DNA from: Alphaproteobacteria bacterium
GTDB lineage: Bacteria > Pseudomonadota > Alphaproteobacteria > CAAGCB01 > CAG-977
DNA length: 64,000 bases
Direction: 5' to 3'
NCBI GenBank assembly: GCA_017480385.1
Contig: JAFVAT010000024.1
Coordinates: forward strand, 1 to 64,000
Position numbers and translations under genes: made by a program. This document shows positions 46,426-56,087 of the stretch, in pieces. The notes under the pieces are model-generated. The model was not told where the DNA came from. It ran no database searches and saw only the letters and a list, made by a program, of their open reading frames with translations. Numbering within the stretch: the first letter of the stretch is position 1; every line of letters begins with the position of its first letter.

Positions 46426-47685
46426 TTATTTCAAGGCCGCGGCAACAGCCTCATAAGACATCACCCGCGTCACAGGCCCCAAGCTGGCCAAGGTCGGTTC
46501 CTGAGAAAAGATTTTTTGCGCCAGCTTCTGAACGTCTTGCTCCGTTACGGCGGCGATCTTTTCCAAAATCTCTTCTTTTTCCAACAGCCGTCCAAAATTC
46601 AGCAAATGTCCTGCATTTTGTTCAGAACGCGCGGTCGGGTGTTCCAAAGACATTAAAACGCCGGCTTTCAGCTGCGCTTTCGCCCGCGCAAGCTCTGCAG
46701 CCGAGACCGGTTCCTGTCTGATTTTCAGAATCTCGTCACAAACTGCTGGCATTAATTCAGCCGCCTCTTCCTCTCCCGTGCCGGCATAAATGCCGAACAG
46801 CCCGCCTTTTGTCGCCGCGGCATTAAAGGAGTAAACAGAATAAACCAGCCCGCGCTTTTCACGAATCTCCTGAAACAAACGCGAAGACATGCCGCCGCCG
46901 AAAACGGTGGACAAGACATGCGCCGTATAATAGTCGTCATCAAAAATCGATACGCCGGGAAAGCCTAAAACCAAATTCACCTGCTCAATCGGTTTGTTTT
47001 TTCGAATTTCTCCGCCCCGATAAACAGCTTCGAGCGCCGTCAGCCCCTCCCGATCCGTCATAGAGCCAAATGCTTTTTCTATCAATCGTACAAATTCTTC
47101 ATGATTGATTTTCCCGCTGGCCGCCGCAACCATTCTTTTCGGGGTATAATTGGCTTTCATATAGGAATCGAGAGTTTCCCGACTGATTCCCTGAACCGTT
47201 TCCGCCGATCCCAATACAGGGCGTCCGACCGGCTGATCAGGAAAAGCACATTCCTGAAAATAATCAAAAACTATATCGTCCGGCGTATCATTGGATTGAC
47301 TGATTTCCTGTAAAACGACTGTTTTTTCCCGTGCAAATTCTTCCGGATCGAACGTCGAATTTTGCAAAATATCAGCTAAAATATCAACGGCCAAAGGCGT
47401 GTCTTCTTTCAGAACTTTAATATAAAAGGAAGTCGTTTCCCGCGAAGTGCAGGCATTAATATATCCGCCGACATTTTCGATCTCTTCCGCGATCTGCCGA
47501 GCCGTACGCGAAGTAGTTCCCTTAAACGCCATGTGTTCCAATAAATGAGATATTCCATTCATTTCCGCCGGTTCATACATTGCTCCGACGCCGACCCATA
47601 TGCCCAAAGCAACCGTATCCAATTCATCCATACTGTCAGTAACGACCCGCAGGCCATTCGGCAGAACCGTCATTTTTCTAGTCAT
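46426..47685 (-). CDS. M16 family zinc metallopeptidase (processing-peptidase-like)
   Basis: Pitrilysin-family protease related to mitochondrial processing peptidase beta. The inverted zinc motif HxxEH is 'HLLEHMAFKGT' (about residues 47-57) and the distal Glu region 'EFAREKTVVLQEI' follows. C-terminal inactive domain with 'GGGMSSRLFQEIREKRGLVYSV'-type motif (about 275-295). Length is 419 aa, no signal peptide. It overlaps thrC by 8 bp, as in many alphaproteobacteria. Confidence 0.93.
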   Translation of the reverse strand: MTRKMTVLPNGLRVVTDSMDELDTVALGIWVGVGAMYEPAEMNGISHLLEHMAFKGTTSRTARQIAEEIENVGGYINACTSRETTSFYIKVLKEDTPLAVDILADILQNSTFDPEEFAREKTVVLQEISQSNDTPDDIVFDYFQECAFPDQPVGRPVLGSAETVQGISRETLDSYMKANYTPKRMVAAASGKINHEEFVRLIEKAFGSMTDREGLTALEAVYRGGEIRKNKPIEQVNLVLGFPGVSIFDDDYYTAHVLSTVFGGGMSSRLFQEIREKRGLVYSVYSFNAAATKGGLFGIYAGTGEEEAAELMPAVCDEILKIRQEPVSAAELARAKAQLKAGVLMSLEHPTARSEQNAGHLLNFGRLLEKEEILEKIAAVTEQDVQKLAQKIFSQEPTLASLGPVTRVMSYEAVAAALK

Positions 47686-49084
47686 TTAAAGCGCCTTTCT
47701 GTGAAGCTGTTTCTACGAAATATTTAATGGAATCCAATGTATTGGGTAAAACCGTAAAACTTTCCCGCCGCGTCATCAAATCGGACAGTCTGGAAGGCAA
47801 CACAGGCGTAATTCCGGTCGCCTCACGCACGGGAGCGGGAAATTTAGACGGGTGAGCCGTGGCTAAAACAATACTGGGCACTTCTTTTTCACAGAATTTG
47901 GCAGCCGCCGCAAAACCGATCGCCGAATGAGGATCCAGCAGCTCTCCGGCCGCAGCATAAACATCTCTGATTTGAGCCTTTGTTTCTTCATCAGAACACC
48001 GCAGACCGGCAAACAATTCCTGAATCCGATCCAAAACATCGGGCTTCACCTGATACGAATTTTCATATCTGAACATGCCCATTAAACGGGATACTTCTGC
48101 GGCATCACGATTTAACATTTCAAACAACAGACGTTCAAAATTAGACGATACCTGAATATCCATAGACGGACTGATTGACGGCCTGACTTCCCGTTTTTCC
48201 ATTACGCCCGTTTCCAAAAACCGCGGCAAGATATCGTTTTCGTTTGATCCCAAGACCAGTTTTCTGATCGGCAGTCCCATTCTTTTTGCCACATATCCCG
48301 CAAAGATATTCCCGAAATTTCCCGTCGGCACGGCAAAGGACACTTCCCGGTCCGGAGAACCTAAAGCCAAAGCGGCATGAAAATAGTACACGATCTGCGC
48401 CATAATTCTGGCCCAGTTAATCGAGTTTACGGCGGATAAATCGTGCTTTTTCCGAAAAGCTTCGTCTGCAAACAGAGCCTTTACAGCCGCTTGACAATCA
48501 TCAAACGTTCCCTGCAAAGCAATATTGTAAACATTTGAAGCGATTGTCGTAGTCATTTGGCGGCGCTGCACTTCTGACACACGGTTATGCGGGTGCAAAA
48601 TAAAAATGTCCAAATGAGGACACCCCTTGCACGCTTCTATTGCGGCGGATCCCGTGTCGCCCGAAGTCGCCCCTAAAATCGTAATATGACGGTTTGTCCG
48701 CTTTAAAACGGCATCAAACATGCGTCCGACAATCTGCAAGGCGTAATCTTTAAAAGCCAAAGTCGGACCATAAAACAGCTCCAGCACCCACACACCGTCA
48801 CTGATCTGTTTTAATGGCGCCACTGCCGTATGCGAAAAGCCGTGATAAGCCTGTTTAGCCATTTCGGTCAGTTCCATTTTACTCAAACAGCCGTTTGTAA
48901 AGGGGGCCATAATTTCAGCCGCCAATTCGGGATAGGTCAGGGAACGCATCTTCCGCAATTGTTCTTTAGAAAACTGAGGGTAATTTTCAGGAACATACAA
49001 TCCGCCGTCCGGCGCCAATCCTGCCAGCAATACCTCTTCAAAATCTATGGCGGAAGTTTTTCCGCGCGTACTGATATATTTCAC
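47678..49084 (-). CDS. thrC: Threonine synthase
   Basis: PLP enzyme converting O-phosphohomoserine to threonine. 'MKYISTRG' start, PLP-lysine region 'FYGPTLAFKDYALQ' and 'GATSGDTGSAAIEAC'. Length is 468 aa, the long proteobacterial/yeast-like class. GTG start with SD GGAG. Its promoter region, shared with elbB, carries two tandem TTGTA-N6-TACAA elements. Confidence 0.95.
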   Translation of the reverse strand: MKYISTRGKTSAIDFEEVLLAGLAPDGGLYVPENYPQFSKEQLRKMRSLTYPELAAEIMAPFTNGCLSKMELTEMAKQAYHGFSHTAVAPLKQISDGVWVLELFYGPTLAFKDYALQIVGRMFDAVLKRTNRHITILGATSGDTGSAAIEACKGCPHLDIFILHPHNRVSEVQRRQMTTTIASNVYNIALQGTFDDCQAAVKALFADEAFRKKHDLSAVNSINWARIMAQIVYYFHAALALGSPDREVSFAVPTGNFGNIFAGYVAKRMGLPIRKLVLGSNENDILPRFLETGVMEKREVRPSISPSMDIQVSSNFERLLFEMLNRDAAEVSRLMGMFRYENSYQVKPDVLDRIQELFAGLRCSDEETKAQIRDVYAAAGELLDPHSAIGFAAAAKFCEKEVPSIVLATAHPSKFPAPVREATGITPVLPSRLSDLMTRRESFTVLPNTLDSIKYFVETASQKGALND

Positions 49085-49117
49085 AACAATCTCCGTTAAC
49101 TATATTCATTGCGCTTA

Positions 49118-49150
49118 TTGTATATAAGTACAACTTGTATATAATTACAA
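49118..49150. promoter_or_regulatory. Tandem TTGTA-N6-TACAA operators between thrC and elbB
   Basis: Two 16-bp elements (49118-49133 and 49135-49150) differ at one base and are separated by one base. Each is an inverted repeat TTGTA-N6-TACAA. They sit 34 bp from the thrC start and 34 bp from the elbB start, so one dimeric regulator could control both genes. No regulator family was identified; MarR/OhrR-type sites look broadly similar. Confidence 0.55.
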
Positions 49151-49184
49151 TATCAAAGATTTTTATCTTTATAAGGAAAAAGAA

Positions 49185-49841
49185 ATGGATAAGAAAAAAA
49201 TTGCGGTTATATTATCGGGCTGCGGCGTTATGGACGGATCGGAAATTCACGAAGCCGTTACAGCGATGCTGGCCATTGAACAGCACGGCGGCGTTTATCA
49301 TTGCTTTGCGCCTCAGGGAGAGCAAAGAGTCGTCATGAATCACGTCACGAAACAGCCCTCCGGCGAAATCAGACGCATGCCTGTTGAAGCCGCCAGAATC
49401 GCCAGAGGAGACATTTCCCTGTTGGCGTCGTTCAATGTTTCCGATTACGATGCCGTTCTGTTTCCGGGCGGCATGGGCGCCGTTTTGAATCTGTGCGATT
49501 TTGCACATCAAGGCAAAAACTGTTCGGTCCACCCCGATGTGGAACGCGTTGTCAAAGAAATGCATGCCGCGGGAAAGCCGATTGTTGCGCTGTGCATTGC
49601 GCCGGTGCTGATCACGCGGATATTGGGCGATATTACCGTTACAATCGGCAACGATCCGGAAACCTGTTTAGCGATTAAAGCAATGGGAGGGACTCCTGAA
49701 ATCTGCTCTGCGGCCCAAGTTTGCATAGACAAGAAAAACAAAATCATTACAACGCCTTGTTATATGCTGGATAAAAGTCTTAAAGATGTTGCGCAAAGCA
49801 CTTCCAATGCCGTCAAAGATCTCATGGAAATGCTGAAGTAA
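49185..49841 (+). CDS. elbB: Isoprenoid biosynthesis glyoxalase ElbB (DJ-1/PfpI family)
   Basis: A 218-aa DJ-1-like protein. 'VILSGCGVMDGSEIHEAV' start, 'YDAVLFPGGMGAVLNLCDF', nucleophile-elbow Cys in 'PIVALCIAPVLITRIL', and 'GGTPEICSAAQVCID' match ElbB. It is reported to have glyoxalase activity; its link to isoprenoids is historical. SD AAGGA. A bidirectional terminator follows. Confidence 0.92.
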   Translation: MDKKKIAVILSGCGVMDGSEIHEAVTAMLAIEQHGGVYHCFAPQGEQRVVMNHVTKQPSGEIRRMPVEAARIARGDISLLASFNVSDYDAVLFPGGMGAVLNLCDFAHQGKNCSVHPDVERVVKEMHAAGKPIVALCIAPVLITRILGDITVTIGNDPETCLAIKAMGGTPEICSAAQVCIDKKNKIITTPCYMLDKSLKDVAQSTSNAVKDLMEMLK

Positions 49842-49860
49842 TCTTTTTCAAAAAAAATAA

Positions 49861-49900
49861 AAGCCCCGATACGCGCATTTTGTTCTGATCGGGGCTTTTT
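49861..49900. terminator. Bidirectional intrinsic terminator
   Basis: AAGCCCCGAT (49861-49870) pairs perfectly with ATCGGGGCTT (49888-49897), followed by T on the + strand and preceded by an A-rich run that is a T-rich tail on the minus strand. It ends both elbB (+) and the Sel1 gene block (-). Confidence 0.9.
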
Positions 49901-49915
49901 ATTACAAGAGAGCTT

Positions 49916-50971
49916 TTATAAAATTCCCTGCTGATATTGGCGCATCTGTTCCATTTGTTTTTTTTGGGCTTCTTCCTGCTCCCTTTTATTCTGCTTGATT
50001 TTTTCAACCATTTTGACGGCCAGAGCCTGTCCGTCCTTTATTTGATCCGGAGTCATTGACCTCAGCAGTCTTTCCAAATCAGGCGAAACCTGAACCAGAT
50101 CGGGAGCATTCGGAAACAGAGCCGACAACGAAATGACCTGCCATGCATAGGCCTGCGCCGGATCAGGATATTGATATGTATAAACAGAAGCCAGTTTTCT
50201 CTGCGCTTCGGCATACCCCTGTTCTGCCGCTTTTGTCAGCCAAAAAATAGCCTTTTCATTATCCTGCGGCACGCCTTCTCCGTTTGCATACAGCTTGCCC
50301 AGAGCCGCTTCCCCCTGCACCAACCCGGCTTCTGCCGCGATTTGGTAAAGTTCTGCGGCGCGCTTGAAGTTCTGCGGCAAACGACGGCCCGTTTCCACCA
50401 TTTTGCCCAGCATTAACGCTGCTTCGGCATTTCCTTGCTGAGCCCCCAATTCAAGCCATTCCACATTTTCATCGGCCATAGAGGCTTTTGTCGCAGCATC
50501 GCCTGACTGCTGATAAATGACGTTTAACTGCGTCATTGCCTCGTTAGCCCCTTTTGCCGCTGCCATTTCATACCACATACGCGCTTTTTTCAAGTCCTGC
50601 GGTATGCCGCGGCGCCCGAATTGGTAAATCCTGCCCAACATTAACTGAGCCGCCGCATATCCCTGTTCCGCTGATTTTTCCAAAATGGAAACGATTTCTT
50701 TATTCAAATGCTTGCCTTCTGTTCCGGCATCATAGATTTTGGCCAGATAATACTGCGCTTCGGCATTTCCGGCCCCTGCCGCGGCCTTGGCCCACATTTC
50801 AGCCTGATTCAGGTCCTTTTCCACATCATAATAATATTTGCCCAGCATTGCCGCGGCTTCAACGTCCGCATTATTCGCTTTGGCTTTCAGAGCGTCAAGA
50901 TCAAAGTCCTGCGCATTTGCCGAAAAAACAGATAAAGCAAAAATTCCACAAAGAATCCACTTGCGATCCAT
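49916..50971 (-). CDS. Exported Sel1-repeat (TPR-like) protein
   Basis: A 351-aa protein with an N-terminal signal peptide ('ILCGIFALSVFSANAQD') and about seven Sel1 repeats, recognisable by 'A-x-x-x-LGKxY...G-x-x-x-P-Q-D' (for example 'AAAQLMLGRIYQFGRRGIPQD' spread over about 117-137 and 'GEAALGKLYANGEGVPQD'). The tail is a Lys/Glu/Gln-rich helix. Sel1 proteins are periplasmic scaffolds; the partner is unknown. It is 15 bp downstream of the pentapeptide gene, so probably co-transcribed. Confidence 0.85.
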   Translation of the reverse strand: MDRKWILCGIFALSVFSANAQDFDLDALKAKANNADVEAAAMLGKYYYDVEKDLNQAEMWAKAAAGAGNAEAQYYLAKIYDAGTEGKHLNKEIVSILEKSAEQGYAAAQLMLGRIYQFGRRGIPQDLKKARMWYEMAAAKGANEAMTQLNVIYQQSGDAATKASMADENVEWLELGAQQGNAEAALMLGKMVETGRRLPQNFKRAAELYQIAAEAGLVQGEAALGKLYANGEGVPQDNEKAIFWLTKAAEQGYAEAQRKLASVYTYQYPDPAQAYAWQVISLSALFPNAPDLVQVSPDLERLLRSMTPDQIKDGQALAVKMVEKIKQNKREQEEAQKKQMEQMRQYQQGIL

Positions 50972-50986
50972 TACGTTCTTCCCCCA

Positions 50987-53272
50987 TTATTTTTCAGGCC
51001 GGGCAACAAGCTCATCAGAAAAAGGAATATTTTCCGTTGTTACCGTCCATAAATGCGATCCGTCGCGAAACACCCTGACCGTAGACGGCTTCCACCACGG
51101 CGGCGTTACCGAATCCGGCAGTTCAAAGGGCTTAAACGGCCCCATTTCTTTTGGCAGACGGGTAAAACCGTCAATCACGGCCTGATCAAACCGCATAAAA
51201 GCCAGATCCGTTTCAGCCCCTCTCAAATTCGCTCCGCCTAAATGAGAGCCTGCCAAGCTAACATTCCTCAAATCACCGTTGGACAAATCCGCCGTTCTCA
51301 GATCCGTTCCGCTTAAATCGACATCATGACCCAAATCGCGTTTTATTTGCGGATCGGTCAGAATATACAAAGCCATTTGCACTGTCGGCGGCAAAGGCGT
51401 GTATGGACGGAACAAGTCGGCCTGAGGATCCCAATGACGATTGCGTTTAACAAACGCCGCCAGAATATCGACCTGAGAAGTTTCAAGCTTTTTATCTTTT
51501 TTGGCAATACAGCCAATCGTACACAGCGCCCATATCTGATTGTCCTGCTTTTCATTCGGATCACTCAGCATCGTCATCGCGCGTACTGCTAAATTCTGAT
51601 TGGACGCGCGTCCCAGCAGCCGGTCCTCACAAATCCGTTTGGAACAAAGATAGCGGTCAGCCTTTGCAGCGGGCTCGATCCGGTTCTGATCCAGCTCGGC
51701 ATCGTAAGAATCGGGACCATAGGCTCCGTATTCTTGTAATTCCCGAGATATTTGCGTTTCCTTATCAACCTTTGTCTGCATCAGCTGTTCAATTGAAAAA
51801 CCGGACAAAGCCGTTAAATCCGTATCACCGAAATCCGCTTTGTACAAAGAAGCGCTTTGAAAAGAAACATCTTTTCCGAAAACAGCCGAACGAAAATCCG
51901 CATATGACAGCTGCGCACGATCAAAAGAAGTCCTTTCAAAAAAGGCCTTATAAAAATAACCGTGTTCCAGCAGGGACGATTTTAACACACTGTCTTTACA
52001 GGAAATGTTTTCAAAATTTGCTTTCGGAGCCTGTATCTGATCGAACAAAACATTATCGAATCCGGCCTTTGTAAAGTCGGCGCGCGGCGCGGACAGCCTG
52101 TAAGCACGCACATCTTTCCACCCCGTATTCTGCAGCACGGCGTCAGGAAAGGAGGCGCCGGACAGCGTCACGTCCCGAAACTGCGTATTTTGCAGATCTG
52201 CCGCATCGAAATTGGCCCGCACCGCATTGACCCGGTGAAAATGGGTATATTTCAGCCGCGCTTTTTCAAACAAAGCATAAGATAGGGAAACGTCTCGGAA
52301 CAAAACGTTATCCAATAAAGCGCGGTTAAAAACGGCATTGGACAGATCCATTTGATCAAAAGTGGCTTCATGAAAATAAGAATTTGAAAAATCAGAATTC
52401 TTCAGATTTCCCTGTACAAAATCCGTTCGTTCAAAGTTAATGCCGCCCAAATCCAGCGCCGGACATTCTTTAGTTTCAAAATCCGTTTCCAGATATTCTG
52501 CGGCCATCTGTACGGGCGGACGGACAGGGACATCGTTATTGACCGGCGTATAATAAACAATCGGCCACGGGTGACATTTTTGCAAATGCTTGGCCACCGC
52601 TTGTTTCATATCGCAGCTGTTTTTCCCATCAGTCAGCTGCCGGTTGGAAGAAAGCCAATACAATGTCGGTAGAACCGTTTGAGCGTCCATATTGCAGTTT
52701 TTCAGCTCGCCCAAGATCCATCCGGTCCACTCAGCCTGCTCCTGCGGTCTTTTCAGACGATTGTCCGCCGGCGGTTTCAGGCGCTGATATTTAATCACGA
52801 CAGACCGTTCTTTGGCGGCTTTTTTAATGTCCCGAGCCGGATTGGTCATCGGGAAAATACGCAGCCGGTCCGGCATAACACTCGGCGGCGTTTTCCACTT
52901 AAAGAAACTTTTCTTTTTCTTCCGATCCGTTTCCGGCGGCAAAATCAAAACACGCGCCGGCTCAACAATTTGATCCGCCGCCTGATCCAAAGGAATGCCA
53001 CCTTTTTCATACAACGAAACGCCGACAACTGTCGAAATCCCGTGCTTTTCCTGATACGGTTCCTTTTCGGAAACAGACCTGATATTCATGCCCTCCGGAA
53101 CGCCTTTGGGCAGAATTGTCGGAACGGCCTCCTGCACCGACGTGATTTCATCGTAATTTTGAACCGGCAGAAAAAAAACAATGACATTCTTCGGTTCAAC
53201 CGCAGCAATCACGGCAGAAGCAAAAAAAAGAGAAAAAATAATGCCAAAAGAAAACTTAAACCTTGTGCACAT
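50987..53272 (-). CDS. Large exported pentapeptide-repeat protein
   Basis: A 761-aa protein with a signal peptide ('FGIIFSLFFASAVIAA'). An unassigned N-terminal region (about 30-260) is followed by a long pentapeptide A(D/N)LxX-type solenoid (about 280-490: 'LKNSDFSNSYFHEATFD', 'ADLQNTQFRDVTLSGASF') and a linker with several Cys and Pro. A second short solenoid follows ('DLSGTDLRTADLSNGDLRN', about 680-700). Pentapeptide repeats fold as a right-handed beta-helix. Its size and export set it apart from Qnr-type gyrase protectors. Function unknown. Confidence 0.85.
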   Translation of the reverse strand: MCTRFKFSFGIIFSLFFASAVIAAVEPKNVIVFFLPVQNYDEITSVQEAVPTILPKGVPEGMNIRSVSEKEPYQEKHGISTVVGVSLYEKGGIPLDQAADQIVEPARVLILPPETDRKKKKSFFKWKTPPSVMPDRLRIFPMTNPARDIKKAAKERSVVIKYQRLKPPADNRLKRPQEQAEWTGWILGELKNCNMDAQTVLPTLYWLSSNRQLTDGKNSCDMKQAVAKHLQKCHPWPIVYYTPVNNDVPVRPPVQMAAEYLETDFETKECPALDLGGINFERTDFVQGNLKNSDFSNSYFHEATFDQMDLSNAVFNRALLDNVLFRDVSLSYALFEKARLKYTHFHRVNAVRANFDAADLQNTQFRDVTLSGASFPDAVLQNTGWKDVRAYRLSAPRADFTKAGFDNVLFDQIQAPKANFENISCKDSVLKSSLLEHGYFYKAFFERTSFDRAQLSYADFRSAVFGKDVSFQSASLYKADFGDTDLTALSGFSIEQLMQTKVDKETQISRELQEYGAYGPDSYDAELDQNRIEPAAKADRYLCSKRICEDRLLGRASNQNLAVRAMTMLSDPNEKQDNQIWALCTIGCIAKKDKKLETSQVDILAAFVKRNRHWDPQADLFRPYTPLPPTVQMALYILTDPQIKRDLGHDVDLSGTDLRTADLSNGDLRNVSLAGSHLGGANLRGAETDLAFMRFDQAVIDGFTRLPKEMGPFKPFELPDSVTPPWWKPSTVRVFRDGSHLWTVTTENIPFSDELVARPEK

Positions 53273-53762
53273 TGCGTTCCACCGTGGGAAAGCCGCGCCG
53301 CAGCCAACGGGAAATGCCGAAGTTTAAAACATGAACGTCAACAAAGCCCTTTTGTTTTAAAGCCGTATATGCTTTATACACTTCATTTTCATCACGCAGC
53401 CCGATAATCACTATCGGCGTTTCTTTAAATCCGGCCAAACGGTCCGCCGTTTCATTAATGCGGTTCATAAAAGCTTCAAACGGAAGATTAACTGCGCCGT
53501 CAACATGACCGAACATGCCGTAAAAGTCTACAGAGGAGCGCAGATCGATCATCAGCATGTCCTTTTTTTCGGATATTTGCTTTTCCAAAGCTTCCGGTTC
53601 GATATAGGCCACGCCTTTGCCGCGCATCAGGCGCCGGACATACGGATATCCGTACATTGCCAATAAATAAACGATGATGAGTGCGCCAAAAACATAACCG
53701 AATTTATAAAAAAGAAAAACAGCAAGCGGAGCAATCAAAATCAGAACAGCGTTTCCATTCAT
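53256..53762 (-). CDS. Membrane-anchored rhodanese-like protein, probably inactive
   Basis: A 168-aa protein with one or two N-terminal hydrophobic segments (about residues 4-38) and a cytosolic or periplasmic rhodanese fold ('MLMIDLRSSVDFYGMFGHVDGAVNLP', spread over 73-98). Where active rhodaneses carry the catalytic Cys loop (CxxGxRS), this one reads 'IIGLRDENE', so the nucleophile is missing. It probably binds rather than transfers sulfur. It overlaps the start of the pentapeptide gene by 17 bp, forming a three-gene block with it and the Sel1 gene. Confidence 0.8.
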   Translation of the reverse strand: MNGNAVLILIAPLAVFLFYKFGYVFGALIIVYLLAMYGYPYVRRLMRGKGVAYIEPEALEKQISEKKDMLMIDLRSSVDFYGMFGHVDGAVNLPFEAFMNRINETADRLAGFKETPIVIIGLRDENEVYKAYTALKQKGFVDVHVLNFGISRWLRRGFPTVERNVHKV

Positions 53763-53854
53763 TTCTTTTCTCGCAAAAAAATTACGTTTGTTGTAAGTAT
53801 AGTGTTATCTTGAATCTATAACAACAAATTGTTTTTTTGGAAAAGGATAAAATT

Positions 53855-55210
53855 ATGACACAACAGCCGATTGCCGTTATCGGCGCGGGGCTGGCCGGGT
53901 GCGAAGCCGCTTGGCAGATTGCGCAGGCCGGGCTTCCCGTGGTTTTAAAGGAGATGCGGCCAAATAAAATGACTCCGGCTCATAAAACGGATGGTCCGGC
54001 GGAACTGGTTTGTTCGAATTCCCTGCGGTCCGACGATGCCGTGCATAACGCCGTCGGCCTGCTGCACGAAGAAATGCGGCGGTGCGGTTCATTGATTATG
54101 GCGGCGGCACGGGATTCTGCTGTGCCGGCGGGCGGGGCCTTGGCTGTTGACCGCATCGCTTTTTCCAAAATCATAGAGGAAAAACTGACGGCTCACCCTC
54201 TTGTGACGATCGTCCGCGAAGAACTGACCGATCTGCCGAAAGAACAGGACGGCTCCTGCATTATTGCAACAGGCCCTCTGACTTCGCCGGAACTGGCCGA
54301 TAAAATTCAGGCTTTGGCCGGCGGAGAGGAACTTCTGCACTTTTTTGACGCCATTGCGCCGATTGTTTCTGCAGATTCGGTTGACATGGACAAGGCATGG
54401 AAACAGTCCCGTTACGATCGCGGAAATGGTGATGATTACATCAACTGCCCGATGAATAAAGAAGAATATGACGCGTTCATTGACGCTTTATTGAGCGGCG
54501 AAAAAGTCGCTTTTAAAGACTGGGAAAAAAACACGCCCTATTTTGAAGGCTGCCTGCCGATTGAAGTCATGGCGGAACGAGGGCGGGAAACGTTGGCATT
54601 CGGCCCGATGAAGCCTGTCGGACTGACCGACCCGCATACGGGGAAGCGCCCCTATGCCGTTGTGCAGCTGCGCAAAGAAAACAGGCAGGGAACGTTATTG
54701 AATTTAGTCGGTTTTCAAACAAAGCTGACTTACGGCGAACAAAAACGTATTTTCAAAACGATTCCAGGACTGGAAAATGCCGAGTTTGTCCGCTTAGGCG
54801 GAATCCACCGCAACACGTTCATCTGCTCGCCCAAAGTATTAGATGAAACATTAAGACTAAAAGCGCGCCCGAATATTCGCTTTGCCGGCCAGATCACGGG
54901 CTGCGAAGGCTATGTCGAAAGCGCTTCGGTCGGACTGACAGCAGGCATTTTTGCCGCAAAGGAGGCCTTGGGACAAGAAATTGTTCTGCCGCCCGAAACG
55001 ACAGCCTTAGGGGCGATGCTGCGCCATATCACCATTAATGCGAACGAGGAATGCTTCCAGCCGATGAACATTAATTTCGGGCTGTTCCCGCCGCCTCCCC
55101 TGCCCGAAGGCAAACGCAAGCTAAAAGGGCTTGACCGCAAGCGGGCGCAAAGCGAACGGGCTTTGCATGATTTGGATTTATGGATAAGCGGGGCAAAACT
55201 GCATGGCTGA
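53855..55210 (+). CDS. trmFO: Methylenetetrahydrofolate-tRNA-(uracil54-C5)-methyltransferase TrmFO
   Basis: FAD/folate-dependent enzyme making ribothymidine at position 54 of tRNA. FAD site '[16 protein letters not shown]', '[13 protein letters not shown]', '[15 protein letters not shown]', '[16 protein letters not shown]' and '[15 protein letters not shown]' are diagnostic. Length is 451 aa. ATG 53855 has SD AAGGA and begins at the family start; the frame opens six codons earlier. It overlaps hpnC by 8 bp. Confidence 0.96.
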   Translation: MTQQPIAVIGAGLAGCEAAWQIAQAGLPVVLKEMRPNKMTPAHKTDGPAELVCSNSLRSDDAVHNAVGLLHEEMRRCGSLIMAAARDSAVPAGGALAVDRIAFSKIIEEKLTAHPLVTIVREELTDLPKEQDGSCIIATGPLTSPELADKIQALAGGEELLHFFDAIAPIVSADSVDMDKAWKQSRYDRGNGDDYINCPMNKEEYDAFIDALLSGEKVAFKDWEKNTPYFEGCLPIEVMAERGRETLAFGPMKPVGLTDPHTGKRPYAVVQLRKENRQGTLLNLVGFQTKLTYGEQKRIFKTIPGLENAEFVRLGGIHRNTFICSPKVLDETLRLKARPNIRFAGQITGCEGYVESASVGLTAGIFAAKEALGQEIVLPPETTALGAMLRHITINANEECFQPMNINFGLFPPPPLPEGKRKLKGLDRKRAQSERALHDLDLWISGAKLHG

Positions 55211-56087
55211 AAAAATTAAACGCACCAAAGACGCAAACGGCGAAAATTTTCCTGTCGGCTCCCGCTTAATTCCGGCGAAGCTGCGTCCGCATGTCATGGC
55301 TTTTTATGACTTTGCCCGTACGGCGGACGACATTGCCGATTCAACGCAAATCAATACGGCGGAAAAACTGGAAAGACTGAATAATCTGGAAAAGGTTCTT
55401 TTAGGCGAAACCGAAGCGAATGATGAAACGCGCTGTGCCGCCGCCTTAAAAAAGAGTTTGGAAGAAACTAAAGTAACGAATCAGCATGCGTTGGACCTGT
55501 TGAAGGCGTTCCGTCAGGATTCCGAAGGACACACTTACCATTCGTGGGAAGACATTATGGCCTATTGCCGTTGGTCAGCGGGTAGCGTCGGGCGGTATAT
55601 GTTGGACCTGCACGAAGAAAACCCGACCGCTTACTGGCCGTCGGACGCATTATGCGCCGCTTTGCAGATGAACAACCATTTGCAGGACTGCAAAGAAGAT
55701 TTTCAGGAAAAGCACCGTATTTATCTGCCGCTTGACTGGTTCAAAGAAGAGCAAATCACTTATGAAGCTTTGGGCGACAAAGAGGCCTGTTCCGCGTTAA
55801 AGGCCGTTTTTGCCCGCGTCACGGACGGAATTGAAAGCTTGTTGGTTGAAGGATCATCATTGCCTTTGGTCACGGTCAACCGCGGCCTGCGCATGGAGGT
55901 TTGTCTGATTTTCCGTTTAGCGCAACGGCTGGTGAAACGGTTAAAGAAAAGCGATCCCCTGAAACATAAGGTCAAATTAACCAAATCGGATTGGATTATA
56001 GCCGCGATTTTAGGCGTCTGCGGCGGATTAAGAAGAAAGAAAATATCATGCATCAGGAAAAAAGATCTGAAACCTCCCAAGAAATAA
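55203..56087 (+). CDS. hpnC: Hydroxysqualene synthase HpnC
   Basis: Trans-prenyltransferase of the squalene/phytoene synthase family. HpnC turns presqualene diphosphate into hydroxysqualene. Asp-rich motifs '[11 protein letters not shown]' (near 36-46) and '[13 protein letters not shown]' (near 158-170), and 'LPLDWF', fit HpnC. Length is 294 aa. It overlaps hpnD by 40 bp, and hpnE follows: the three-enzyme bacterial squalene pathway. Confidence 0.9.
   Translation: MAEKIKRTKDANGENFPVGSRLIPAKLRPHVMAFYDFARTADDIADSTQINTAEKLERLNNLEKVLLGETEANDETRCAAALKKSLEETKVTNQHALDLLKAFRQDSEGHTYHSWEDIMAYCRWSAGSVGRYMLDLHEENPTAYWPSDALCAALQMNNHLQDCKEDFQEKHRIYLPLDWFKEEQITYEALGDKEACSALKAVFARVTDGIESLLVEGSSLPLVTVNRGLRMEVCLIFRLAQRLVKRLKKSDPLKHKVKLTKSDWIIAAILGVCGGLRRKKISCIRKKDLKPPKK

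Noticed and set aside
52679-53407. 242-codon + strand frame opposite the pentapeptide and rhodanese genes
   Set aside because: Arg/Asn-rich shadow of the minus-strand genes; no SD and no domain.
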